A stretch of 5,586 nt of DNA, from contig JAEZLW010000129.1 in assembly GCA_023415145.1 (NCBI GenBank), forward strand, positions 1-5,586, read 5' to 3'. Within the stretch, counting starts at the first letter, position 1, and each line of letters opens with the position of its first letter. Origin of the DNA: Bacillota bacterium (GTDB taxonomy: Bacteria; Bacillota; Clostridia; Christensenellales; Aristaeellaceae). Positions 1 to 5,544 of the stretch are shown here, one piece after another. The position numbers and the translations under genes are program-made. The notes under the pieces were generated by a model. It made no database searches. It was not told the DNA's origin and saw nothing but the letters and a program-made list of their open reading frames with translations.

Positions 1-326
1 CGATGGATGTGAGCCAAAATACAGCCCTGGATAGTCTTCAATGTGGCGGCAATCAATTGACGATGCTTGATGTGAGTCATAATCCTGCGCTGACAGACCT
101 TACCTGCAGCGACAATCAACTGACGGCGCTGGATGTGAGCCAAAATACCGCGCTGAAATGGCTATACTGCGGCGGCAATCGACTGACAGTGCTGGACGTG
201 AGCCATAATCCTGAGATGACAGACCTTACCTGTGATAGAAACCTCTTCACTGATCCATCCGCCATCATCGGACTGGACGAGAGCAGGCTTTCTCTTTTTG
301 TCTTCGACCCACAGTTCGACCGGTAG
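1..326 (+). CDS. Leucine-rich-repeat protein, C-terminal part (5' end outside window)
   Basis: The reading frame is open from the left edge and ends at TAG 324-326, so only the last 107 or so residues are visible and the true start lies upstream; the ATG at 3-5 replaces a repeat leucine and is not a start. Four tandem 21-residue leucine-rich repeats start at bases 3, 66, 129 and 192, with consensus LDVSxNxALxxLxCxxNQLT. They are followed by a short non-repeat tail (SAIIGLDESRLSLFVFDPQF) that probably caps the solenoid. Each repeat has one cysteine at the same place, typical of this LRR subfamily in Bacillota and Bacteroidota surface proteins. LRR solenoids bind proteins or glycans. The compartment cannot be judged without the N-terminus, though exported or cell-surface location is usual for such proteins. 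No anchor motif (LPXTG, SLH or transmembrane) lies in the visible C-terminus. No clear terminator follows. Confidence 0.85.
   Translation, partial: MDVSQNTALDSLQCGGNQLTMLDVSHNPALTDLTCSDNQLTALDVSQNTALKWLYCGGNRLTVLDVSHNPEMTDLTCDRNLFTDPSAIIGLDESRLSLFVFDPQFDR
3..254 (+). repeat. Four 63-bp LRR-coding repeats with a 126-bp higher-order period
   Basis: Units of 63 bp begin at 3, 66, 129 and 192. Units 1 and 3 encode LDVSQNTAL-type repeats (unit 1 has Met for the first Leu) and units 2 and 4 encode LDVSHNP-type repeats. The true near-repeat is thus two units (126 bp): the 17 bases at 6-22 recur exactly at 132-148. This points to duplication of two-repeat blocks. Confidence 0.8.
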
Positions 327-412
327 GCTTAATCCCAATATTCGCCAACGATCGGAATGTTTGAAATCCCAAAGCGCTGGTCTATGGTGGCGTAGAATGA
401 GTCAACAGGCGC

Positions 413-1336
413 ATGGGCAGCACGAAGGACAGCCGGGATTTGGAAGATGCCGCCCAAAATGAAAAGGCGGCGGTTATTGCAAAGCAGGGCAATGCGCTGC
501 AATTGGACATTGCCCCCAGGAGCCTTACCGCGCCCAGGAGCCTGCTTTGGGAGGATGGGCTGCTGGCGGCCATTCCCTATACTTTAAACAACGGTGTTGA
601 CTCTTACGCCCCGGATGCTGCAAGTATGATAACCAGCGGTCCGGCATCCGAAGAAGCAGAAGAGCGGCTTACGCAGGCCGGGCAGTATGGCGCTGCGGCC
701 AAGGCCGGGTATCAAAAGCTGATGAGCGTGCTTTTTCAGGGAGGCGATGCATTTGCAAAGCAGGGCCTGTCCGCGCTTGCTTCTGTGGAGGGGGCCGTAT
801 CATCCGCCGCAAGGGTGATCATAAACGCCGCAAAGGGCGATCAGACAAGGGAGGTAGCGGATGAACAAACCCAGGAGGGATACGATCACCTGGCGGAGAA
901 GCTGCTGGGCATCAGCCCTGTGGCCGTTAGCAGTATCGCATCGTTTATCGGCGCGGCGGTGGGGAAAATCGAAGGCAAAGGGGCGGCGGGGCTTGTGTCC
1001 CTATTGATGGAAACAAGCGCTGCTGCCCTTGGCGCCGTCACAAAATACATGCTGGTAGGGGAGGAGAAACCCCTTTCTTTTTTGCAAACCCTTTCCAGGC
1101 TTTTCATGCTTCGCAAGGCCGCCACCGGCAGTGCGGCCAGCCTGTTGATTGAGCCTGCAAAGCGCATCCGGGACTGGGGCTTATGCGAAGGGATGAAGGA
1201 TGAAAGGCGGCGGTCTTTATCTCATCTGGCGAAGCATATCCATCGCATCACTGTTGCCCTGCGCGGCTGCTTTCTCAAACCAATCCCTTGCGGTATCGAG
1301 GTTTTTTTCCACACCTTCACCAGAATAATAACATAG
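413..1336 (+). CDS. Ala-rich protein of unknown function, probably truncated or frameshifted
   Basis: I do not recognise the family. The open frame runs from just after a TGA at 398-400 to 1336. The first ATG is at 413 and has no Shine-Dalgarno sequence, so the natural start may be lost. Codon choice over 413 to about 1180 resembles the terminase genes and looks genuinely coding. The product is rich in Ala and Gly. It has a charged N-terminus (about residues 1-30), a likely amphipathic helical stretch (about 80-135), and a hydrophobic, small-residue segment with glycine-zipper character (about 167-216, including SFIGAAVGKIEGKGAAGLVS). From about residue 269 it is antisense to the end of the Sel1 gene, so the last 39 residues are probably not native. 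A -1 slip near 1170-1183 would instead stop at TGA 1201-1203, 13 bases short of the Sel1 stop. It could be a decayed phage structural, toxin-like or membrane-associated gene; none is demonstrable. Confidence 0.45.
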   Translation: MGSTKDSRDLEDAAQNEKAAVIAKQGNALQLDIAPRSLTAPRSLLWEDGLLAAIPYTLNNGVDSYAPDAASMITSGPASEEAEERLTQAGQYGAAAKAGYQKLMSVLFQGGDAFAKQGLSALASVEGAVSSAARVIINAAKGDQTREVADEQTQEGYDHLAEKLLGISPVAVSSIASFIGAAVGKIEGKGAAGLVSLLMETSAAALGAVTKYMLVGEEKPLSFLQTLSRLFMLRKAATGSAASLLIEPAKRIRDWGLCEGMKDERRRSLSHLAKHIHRITVALRGCFLKPIPCGIEVFFHTFTRIIT

Positions 1337-2830
1337 GCCAAGCTCATACTGCGCATCGGCCTGGCCTTGCTCTGCGGCCAGCGAGAACCATTGGAATGCT
1401 TCCTCATAACTCTTTTCTACACCGTACCCGTGTTGGAAGCAAGAGGCGACGTTGGCTTGTGCATCGCTGTAGCCCTGCTCTGCTGCAAGCATGTACCATT
1501 TGAACGCTTCTTCATAATCAATCTCCACGCCCACCCCTTGCGCATAACAATACCCCAAATTATTCTGTGCGGTGGCGCTGCCTTGTGCTGCAGACAACGT
1601 GAGCCACTTGATTGCTTCCTCGTAATTTTGCGCAACACCTTTCCCGCTGTAGTAGCATTTGCTGACATCTTCTTGCCCACGCATATCGCCTTGCTCTGCT
1701 GCAAGCATGTACCATTTGAATGCTTCCTCATCATCAACCGCCACACCATCCCCGTTTGCGTAACAGTATCCAAGATAACACTGTGCATAAGCACTGCCCT
1801 GCTCTGCTGATGCCGTAAACCATTTGACCGCTACCTGATCGTTCTTCGCTACACCTATTCCATTATGGTAGCAATAGCCGGCACTTTCTTGCGCGTACAT
1901 GTAGCCTTGCTCTGCGGAAAGCATGTACCATTTGAATGCTTGTGCATCATTGGCTTGAACACCCAATCCGTACTGGTATAAAAGACCAAGATAATACTGT
2001 GCAAAAGCGCTGCCCTGCTCTGCCGATAATGTGTACCATTTGAATGCATCAGAATAATTTTGCGCTACACCTTTTCCAACATAGTAGCAATAGCCTACAT
2101 TGTCCTGTGCGTACAGGTAGCCCTGCTCTGCGGAAAGCATGTACCATTTGAATGCTTGTGTATCATCGGGCTCCACACCCCATCCGTACTGATAACAATC
2201 CCCAAGGGAATTCTGCGCATGAGCGCTGCCTTGCTCTGATGACAATGTGTACCATCGAAACGCTTCCGAGTAATCTTGCGCTACACCTTTTCCAGCCTGG
2301 TAGCAATTGCCGACACAGTATTGCGCGTCCATGTGGTTTTGCTCTGCAGCCTGCATGTACCATTTGAACGCCTGGGCAGCATCCGCCTGAACACCCCATC
2401 CAAACTTGTAGTAATAGCCAAGGGCATACTGGGCATAGGCGTTGCCTTGCTTTGCCGACAATGTGTTCCACTTGAACGCTTCTGCGTAATTTTGTTTAAC
2501 GCCAACTCCGGCTTGATAGCAAAAACCTACATTGTTTTGTGCTTTGGCGTTGCCTTGCGCCGCGGATACCAGGAACCAATTAAACGCTTCCTCCATGTTA
2601 GCATATGTGCCATATCCGTTGAAATAGCAAGTGCCTGCCAGATACTGTACCTGGGCATAGGCATCCTTCGCCACGTTCACAATAGGAAGGATGGCCGCTT
2701 CATACACCTTCGCTTGCAGGGAGAAGTCCTGATTCAATGCATCGCTGCCATCTTCCGCCAGTGCGAATGCATTTCCGGCAAGCATGCATAGGATCAATAC
2801 CGCTGTGATGGCTATTCTGAATTGCTTCAT
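1217..2830 (-). CDS. Secreted Sel1-repeat (TPR-like) protein, 13 repeats
   Basis: This is a complete 537-residue protein. Residues 1-23 or 1-25 form a Sec signal peptide: Lys2 and Arg5, a hydrophobic core AITAVLILCMLAG, and AFA/ALA cleavage sites. Cys15 is preceded by Leu, so it is not a good lipobox. A linker (about 26-58) is followed by 13 gapless 36-residue Sel1 repeats (59-526) with consensus AxAQxxLGYCYxxGxGVxxxxxEAFKWYxLAAEQG, then an 11-residue tail. Sel1 repeats are paired helices that stack into a superhelix for protein-protein contacts. Eleven of 13 repeats carry Cys at position 10 (repeats 3 and 7 lack it), and repeats 4 and 9 have one extra Cys. The start is supported by AGAGGGA six bases upstream of ATG. 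There is no enzymatic domain, anchor or transmembrane segment after the signal peptide, so it is probably released or periphery-associated. The binding partner is unknown. It is transcribed alone on this strand and converges on the orphan frame to its left. Confidence 0.93.
   Translation of the reverse strand: MKQFRIAITAVLILCMLAGNAFALAEDGSDALNQDFSLQAKVYEAAILPIVNVAKDAYAQVQYLAGTCYFNGYGTYANMEEAFNWFLVSAAQGNAKAQNNVGFCYQAGVGVKQNYAEAFKWNTLSAKQGNAYAQYALGYYYKFGWGVQADAAQAFKWYMQAAEQNHMDAQYCVGNCYQAGKGVAQDYSEAFRWYTLSSEQGSAHAQNSLGDCYQYGWGVEPDDTQAFKWYMLSAEQGYLYAQDNVGYCYYVGKGVAQNYSDAFKWYTLSAEQGSAFAQYYLGLLYQYGLGVQANDAQAFKWYMLSAEQGYMYAQESAGYCYHNGIGVAKNDQVAVKWFTASAEQGSAYAQCYLGYCYANGDGVAVDDEEAFKWYMLAAEQGDMRGQEDVSKCYYSGKGVAQNYEEAIKWLTLSAAQGSATAQNNLGYCYAQGVGVEIDYEEAFKWYMLAAEQGYSDAQANVASCFQHGYGVEKSYEEAFQWFSLAAEQGQADAQYELGLCYYSGEGVEKNLDTARDWFEKAAAQGNSDAMDMLRQMR
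1242..2656 (-). repeat. Tandem 108-bp Sel1-coding repeats with a 216-bp super-period
   Basis: Thirteen 108-bp units encode the Sel1 repeats. On the plus strand the 16-mer GCATGTACCATTTGAA occurs five times, at 1489, 1705, 1921, 2137 and 2353, exactly 216 bp apart each time. The duplicating unit was therefore a pair of repeats: one ending in a YTLSAEQGS-like sequence and one in a YMLSAEQGY-like sequence. The outermost repeats are more diverged. Confidence 0.85.
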
Positions 2831-2836
2831 TTTTGG

Positions 2837-2843
2837 TCCCTCT
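2837..2843 (-). promoter_or_regulatory. Ribosome binding site of the Sel1 gene
   Basis: Read on the minus strand, AGAGGGA sits six bases (CCAAAA) before the ATG at 2830. It supports this start over internal ATGs. Confidence 0.7.
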
Positions 2844-2939
2844 TTAACCGCTTACAAGCTGTATGCTGCGGACTGCAGTGGACAATCGTTTCAGTTTGCA
2901 GGTGATAAAGCGTTTGCGAACGTGTTGTTGTTTGCGCCA

Positions 2940-2948
2940 AGTATACCA
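2940..2948 (-). promoter_or_regulatory. Putative extended -10 promoter of the Sel1 gene
   Basis: The minus strand reads TGGTATACT, an extended -10 element (TGn plus TATACT, one mismatch from TATAAT). The -35 position 17 bases upstream (CTGCAT) is poor, as is common for extended -10 promoters. Transcription would start near 2933 and give a leader of about 100 bases before the ATG. No operator could be identified. Confidence 0.4.
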
Positions 2949-3113
2949 CATTTTATCAGCACATGCAGCATATCCCAATGATAAATTGCACATGAGGGCA
3001 TCCTGGTTATGCGCTGATGGAAGGATGGGCTATCTGCCACAAACCCCATGCTGCGTATCTTTGACAGAGTATACATAAGAATCGAAAAAATGAGAAAGGC
3101 ACTGTGGATTTCC

Positions 3114-3146
3114 TTGTATTTCCGGTTCTGTATATGATACTATGAT
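3114..3146 (+). promoter_or_regulatory. Weak candidate promoter towards the terminase genes
   Basis: TATGAT occurs twice, at 3133-3138 and 3141-3146, inside the direct repeat TATGATAC-TATGATAG. TTGTAT lies at 3114-3119, but spacing to either box (13 or 21 bases) is not ideal. A perfect TTGACA at 3061-3066 has no good -10 at 17 bases. Any transcript would pass straight through the hairpin at 3154-3178. Confidence 0.2.
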
Positions 3147-3153
3147 AGCGTAA

Positions 3154-3178
3154 AAGGCTGTCCGATAAGGGCGGCCTT
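3154..3178 (+). terminator. Stem-loop, terminator-like on the plus strand
   Basis: AAGGCTGTCC (3154-3163) pairs with GGGCGGCCTT (3169-3178) as a continuous 10-bp stem with two G-U pairs and loop GATAA. It is followed by the pyrimidine-rich CTTCTATTGTTCCCTTTTC. The wobbles pair only in plus-strand RNA, which fixes the direction. The U-tract is interrupted, so termination may be weak, or this may be an attenuator or structural element ahead of the packaging genes. No clear plus-strand gene precedes it. Confidence 0.4.
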
Positions 3179-3203
3179 CTTCTATTGTTCCCTTTTCTGG
3201 GGT

Positions 3204-3232
3204 GCTGCCTGGAGATTTATCATCCGGGCAGC
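3204..3232 (+). other. Stem-loop with 9-bp stem
   Basis: GCTGCCTGG (3204-3212) pairs with CCGGGCAGC (3224-3232), with one G-U pair, around an 11-base loop. No U-tract follows. It is the second in the series of stem-loops upstream of the small terminase gene. Confidence 0.45.
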
Positions 3233-3289
3233 GGGAGCGTCCCATGTATGGTGTGGCGGGGCCGGGGCGCATTAAAAGGTATTTGTAGT

Positions 3290-3361
3290 GATTTTGTGCC
3301 TGTGGGCACAACCAAAGGGCTTTTTAGGATTTTGTGCCTGCGGGCACAACCAAAGGGCTTT
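3290..3361. repeat. Two-copy 34-bp direct repeat, each copy a hairpin
   Basis: Copies at 3290-3323 and 3328-3361 (38-bp period) differ at a single base, T3303 versus C3341. Each contains the perfect inverted repeat TTGTGCC/GGCACAA (3294-3311 and 3332-3349) around a four-base loop, followed by CCAAAGGGCTTT. The one difference falls in the loop, so both stems stay perfect. The block lies in non-coding DNA about 100 bases before the small terminase start. Confidence 0.85.
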
Positions 3362-3376
3362 CCGATCGCCCTTTGG
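3350..3376. other. Perfect 9-bp inverted repeat
   Basis: CCAAAGGGC (3350-3358) is matched by GCCCTTTGG (3368-3376) across a nine-base loop. The left arm belongs to the second copy of the 34-bp repeat; the first copy has the arm but no partner. Two smaller stems follow directly: ACC-TTCG-GGT (3379-3388), and TGCTGTG paired with CGCAGCA (3388-3406, one G-U). Confidence 0.6.
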
Positions 3377-3457
3377 AAACCTTCGGGTGCTGTGAAAAGC
3401 GCAGCAGCGATTTTGGTGGAGTTGGGTGGTGGTAGGTTGCCTGCGAAAAAAAGCGTG

Positions 3458-3838
3458 ATGAGCGCAAAAATGCTCAAGGCAGCCATGCTGCTGGGTCAGG
3501 GGCATGACATTGGGGAAGTGGCCGAAAGGGTTGGCAAGCCGGAGGATACGGTTGAAGCCTGGATGCGAAGGCCGGAATTTGCCGCACTGTGCCAGGAGGA
3601 ATGCGACAAATGGCTGCTTCACTTAAAGCCCCAGGCGCTGATGCTGTTGAAAACGCTGATGGAGGCGGACGACAAAAAGCTGGGCTACAATGCGGCCAAT
3701 TTCCTGTTGCGTTATGCGGCCCAGCTTGAATCGGCAGGGGAAGCGCAAATTCTGGTAAATTTCACGGGTGGGATGCCGGAGCCGGGGATGCCGGAGCAAG
3801 CGGCCAATTCGGATGGGGAATTAGGTGAAGAGGAATGA
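3458..3838 (+). CDS. Phage terminase small-subunit-like HTH protein
   Basis: From ATG 3458 this is a 126-residue protein. Residues about 4-37 form a helix-turn-helix of the kind found in phage small terminases (KAAMLLGQG, then IGEVAERVGKPEDTVEAWMR), followed by RPEFAALC, which fits the usual 'R-x-PEF' end of the HTH. Residues about 42-92 are helical (LKPQALMLLKTLMEADDKKL, then AANFLLRYAAQ), matching the oligomerisation region. The tail (ILVNFTGGMPEPG, then an acidic end) resembles the C-termini of these proteins. Small terminases form rings, bind the pac/cos site and hand DNA to the large subunit. The large terminase gene downstream supports the role. Neither possible start has a strong ribosome binding site: TTG 3437, behind G-rich GGTGGTGGTAGG, would give a natural MPAKKS start and 133 residues. 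The frame stays open to 3185, but that extension reads through hairpin repeats and is unlikely to be protein. Confidence 0.75.
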   Translation: MSAKMLKAAMLLGQGHDIGEVAERVGKPEDTVEAWMRRPEFAALCQEECDKWLLHLKPQALMLLKTLMEADDKKLGYNAANFLLRYAAQLESAGEAQILVNFTGGMPEPGMPEQAANSDGELGEEE

Positions 3839-3885
3839 GCGGAGATACTGGATTCACTGCATCCGATGTGGTGCTGCACCACTGA
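3835..3885 (+). CDS. Possible 16-residue reading frame overlapping the small terminase stop
   Basis: ATG 3835 overlaps the small terminase stop as ATGA and is preceded by GAAGAGGA, a good ribosome binding site, so it should be translated by coupling. It encodes MSGDTGFTASDVVLHH and stops at 3883-3885, inside a 15-bp palindrome. No function is recognised. It may be the surviving start of a gene (perhaps the original large terminase start) whose continuation was displaced by the dyad-rich spacer, or simply a chance short frame. Confidence 0.3.
   Translation: MSGDTGFTASDVVLHH
3868..3882. other. Perfect 15-bp palindrome
   Basis: GTGGTGCTGCACCAC has 7-bp arms around a central T. An outer CATC (3860-3863) and GATG (3884-3887) extend the symmetry after mismatches. 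It begins the spacer between the terminase genes. The form suits a dimeric protein-binding site better than an RNA hairpin, but no binding factor is known. Confidence 0.55.
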
Positions 3886-4102
3886 TGGACTCAATCGCCG
3901 CGGTGGTTCGCTGACCAATCCTCAGTCTCGCTCCGCTCGCCAGCGTCCGGAGGGCGATGCCTGGAGCATTGGAACTTCGTTCCAATACGAAACACCGGCC
4001 AAGCGAAGGCGAAGGACGGTGCGAAGGCTCAAAAGGAGCCTTCCAAAAGAGGATGACTTCTGAAAAGGAGAGGGCAAGTGTCAGAAGCATAACTATTATA
4101 AT

Positions 4103-4110
4103 AGGAAGGA
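4103..4110 (+). promoter_or_regulatory. Ribosome binding site of the large terminase gene
   Basis: AGGAAGGA lies seven bases before ATG 4118 and is the best Shine-Dalgarno match in the window. It fixes the start. Confidence 0.8.
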
Positions 4111-4117
4111 AATTTCA

Positions 4118-5530
4118 ATGCCGATAAGCGTTGAGATCGATTACACGCCCACTGAAAAGCAGCGGCTGTTTCACGAATCGGCAGCCAACGAGGTGCTGTA
4201 CGGCGGTGCGGCGGGGGGCGGCAAATCCAAGGCCATTGTGATGGATGCGCTGGCCAGGTGCCTTATGTATCCAAGAACCAAGGCGTACATCTTTCGGCGG
4301 ACTTACCGGGAGCTGGAGGATACCATCATCGGGGAGGCTTTGGCGTCGTATCCCGGCAGGGTGGCCACATATAACGCAGGCCGGCACGAGATGGCGCTGT
4401 ACAACGGCAGCAAGATATGCTTTCGGCATTGCGCCAGCGCACAGGATATGTACGCCTACGCCGGTGCGGAGATCCACTGGCTGTACTTTGATGAGCTGAC
4501 CAGCTTCGAGCGGGAGATTTACGAGTTTATCAAGACCCGGCTGCGGGCCAAGAAGGTTATGGGCATTGTGCCGGTGGTCAGGTCCTCCAGCAACCCCGGC
4601 AACATCGGCCATGGGTGGGTCAAGGCCTATTTCGTGGACGCGGGGAAGTATTATGATTTGGTCACCCATGAGATCAGGTCGGAAGCGCTTCATGAAAGCA
4701 AGCAGTTTACCACCCAGTACATACCGGCGCTGCCCACCGACAACCCCCATATATCCAAGGATTACATATACGAGCTGGAGCGCAAGGACCCGAACCTGCG
4801 CCGTGCGCTTTTATACGGCGACTGGGACGCGTTTGAGGGCCAGGCCTTCCCGGACATCGTGAATGATCCTGATGGATACAAGACGCGCATCAATACCCAC
4901 ATCATCGAGCCGTTCAATATCCCGCCCCATTGGGCGCGGGTGTTTTCTTTTGACTTTGGGTATAGCAAGCCCTTTAGCTGCGGGTGGTGGGCGGTTGCCC
5001 CCGACGGCACGGCGTACCGGTACCGGGAGTGGTACGGGTGCGAAAAAAGCCATCCCAATACGGGGCTGAAGCTGACACCAAGGCAGATCGCGGAGGGGAT
5101 TGTGGCCAGGGAGGAGCAGGAGATCAGGGACAATATCTTCATCGACCGGGTGGCGGACCCATCCATTTTCGACCGAAGCCGGGGCGATTCGGTGGCCCAG
5201 CAGATGGAGCCCACCGACCGGCTCAAGGGCGTATTTTTCCGGCCCGGCGACAATACGCGCCTGGCCGGCAAGGCGGCGCTGCATGAGCGGCTGCGGTTTG
5301 ATGTTTCAGGCAAGGCTGCCATCTATGTTTTTGATACCTGCCGGGACTGGATACGCACCGTGCCGGCCCTGCCCTATGACAAGCGGCGGGTGGAGGATGT
5401 GGATACGGAGGCCGAGGATCACGCCTATGATGACACCAGGTATTTTTTGATGTCCAGGCCCATGCCGGTGAGGCAGTTTCATAAGGCGGCGAAGGTGATC
5501 AGCCCGTTTGTGAAGGGCAAGGGTGGGTGA
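4118..5530 (+). CDS. terL: Phage terminase large subunit
   Basis: This 470-residue protein has the usual length and domain order for a large terminase, the ATP-driven motor that packs phage DNA into the procapsid and cuts it. In the N-terminal ATPase, PTEKQRLF (11-18) leads to Walker A GAAGGGKS (30-37). Walker B is LYFDE (122-126) with catalytic Glu126, and the coupling motif is SSSNPGN (156-162). In the C-terminal RNase H-like nuclease, the first acidic residue is Asp279 in FSFDFGY. The second is probably Asp347 in VADPSIFD. The last cluster is EDHAYDDTRY (433-442). All key residues are present, so the enzyme looks functional. The small-subunit-like gene lies upstream, and another gene begins 14 bases after the stop (TGA 5528-5530). 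The symbol reflects function. I cannot place it in a specific terminase type (pac or cos). Confidence 0.95.
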   Translation: MPISVEIDYTPTEKQRLFHESAANEVLYGGAAGGGKSKAIVMDALARCLMYPRTKAYIFRRTYRELEDTIIGEALASYPGRVATYNAGRHEMALYNGSKICFRHCASAQDMYAYAGAEIHWLYFDELTSFEREIYEFIKTRLRAKKVMGIVPVVRSSSNPGNIGHGWVKAYFVDAGKYYDLVTHEIRSEALHESKQFTTQYIPALPTDNPHISKDYIYELERKDPNLRRALLYGDWDAFEGQAFPDIVNDPDGYKTRINTHIIEPFNIPPHWARVFSFDFGYSKPFSCGWWAVAPDGTAYRYREWYGCEKSHPNTGLKLTPRQIAEGIVAREEQEIRDNIFIDRVADPSIFDRSRGDSVAQQMEPTDRLKGVFFRPGDNTRLAGKAALHERLRFDVSGKAAIYVFDTCRDWIRTVPALPYDKRRVEDVDTEAEDHAYDDTRYFLMSRPMPVRQFHKAAKVISPFVKGKGG

Positions 5531-5544
5531 GGGAGGCAGTAAGC

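Larger units (their letters stand above)
2831..3457. other. 627-base region without a convincing gene
   Basis: Short open frames here lack ribosome binding sites and recognisable products. The left part (2831-2950) is the leader and promoter of the minus-strand Sel1 gene. The middle (about 2950-3150) is plain AT-richer sequence with a consensus-like TTGACA at 3061-3066 and two TATGAT boxes at 3133-3138 and 3141-3146. The right part (3154-3406) is a run of stem-loops with a 34-bp direct repeat, listed separately. No tRNA, integrase or repressor gene is visible. Confidence 0.6.
3839..4117. other. Dyad-rich spacer between the two terminase genes
   Basis: Terminase genes usually abut or overlap, but here 279 bases separate them. 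The spacer holds the palindrome at 3868-3882 and a perfect stem ATTGGAAC/GTTCCAAT around TTC (3968-3986). It also holds GCGAAGG three times (4003, 4009, 4021), a perfect 8-bp stem GAAGGCTC/GAGCCTTC with loop AAAAG (4023-4043), and CTTCTGA/TCAGAAG (4057-4063 and 4081-4087). None of the stems has a U-tract. An Arg-rich open frame through it (3866-4063) has no ribosome binding site and no family, so I treat the spacer as non-coding. Confidence 0.6.

Noticed and set aside
515..543. 11-bp direct repeat CCCAGGAGCCT (515 and 533)
   Set aside because: It is a small in-frame duplication giving APRSL twice in the orphan frame, too short to call an element.
1205..1216. Terminator after the Sel1 gene
   Set aside because: Only a 4-bp AAAG/CTTT symmetry without a T-tract is present, so it is not supportable.
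1367..1810. Plus-strand frames opposite the Sel1 gene
   Set aside because: They mirror the 108-bp repeats of the real minus-strand gene and show repeated antisense peptides only.
1242..2656. CRISPR-like regular repeats
   Set aside because: The periodicity (108/216 bp) is continuous coding sequence of Sel1 repeats without unique spacers.
3185..3457. In-frame N-terminal extension of the small terminase (TTG 3185)
   Set aside because: It has no ribosome binding site, its translation runs through the 34-bp hairpin repeats and gives low-complexity residues unlike small terminases, and the HTH begins only after 3458.
3866..4063. Arg-rich 65-residue open frame in the terminase spacer
   Set aside because: There is no ribosome binding site, the composition follows the GCGAAGG and dyad repeats, and there is no recognisable domain.
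4097..4102. Perfect TATAAT just before the large terminase
   Set aside because: There is no acceptable -35 at 16-18 bases and no TGn extension, and a start would fall within the ribosome binding site.
4053..4127. A 24-codon leader frame overlapping the large terminase start
   Set aside because: The ATG touches the only nearby purine run with no spacing, and nothing in the peptide suggests a leader; chance is adequate.
4115..4750. Long minus-strand frame opposite the large terminase
   Set aside because: The plus strand carries all terminase motifs here. The antisense frame is a by-product of codon composition and has no ribosome binding site.
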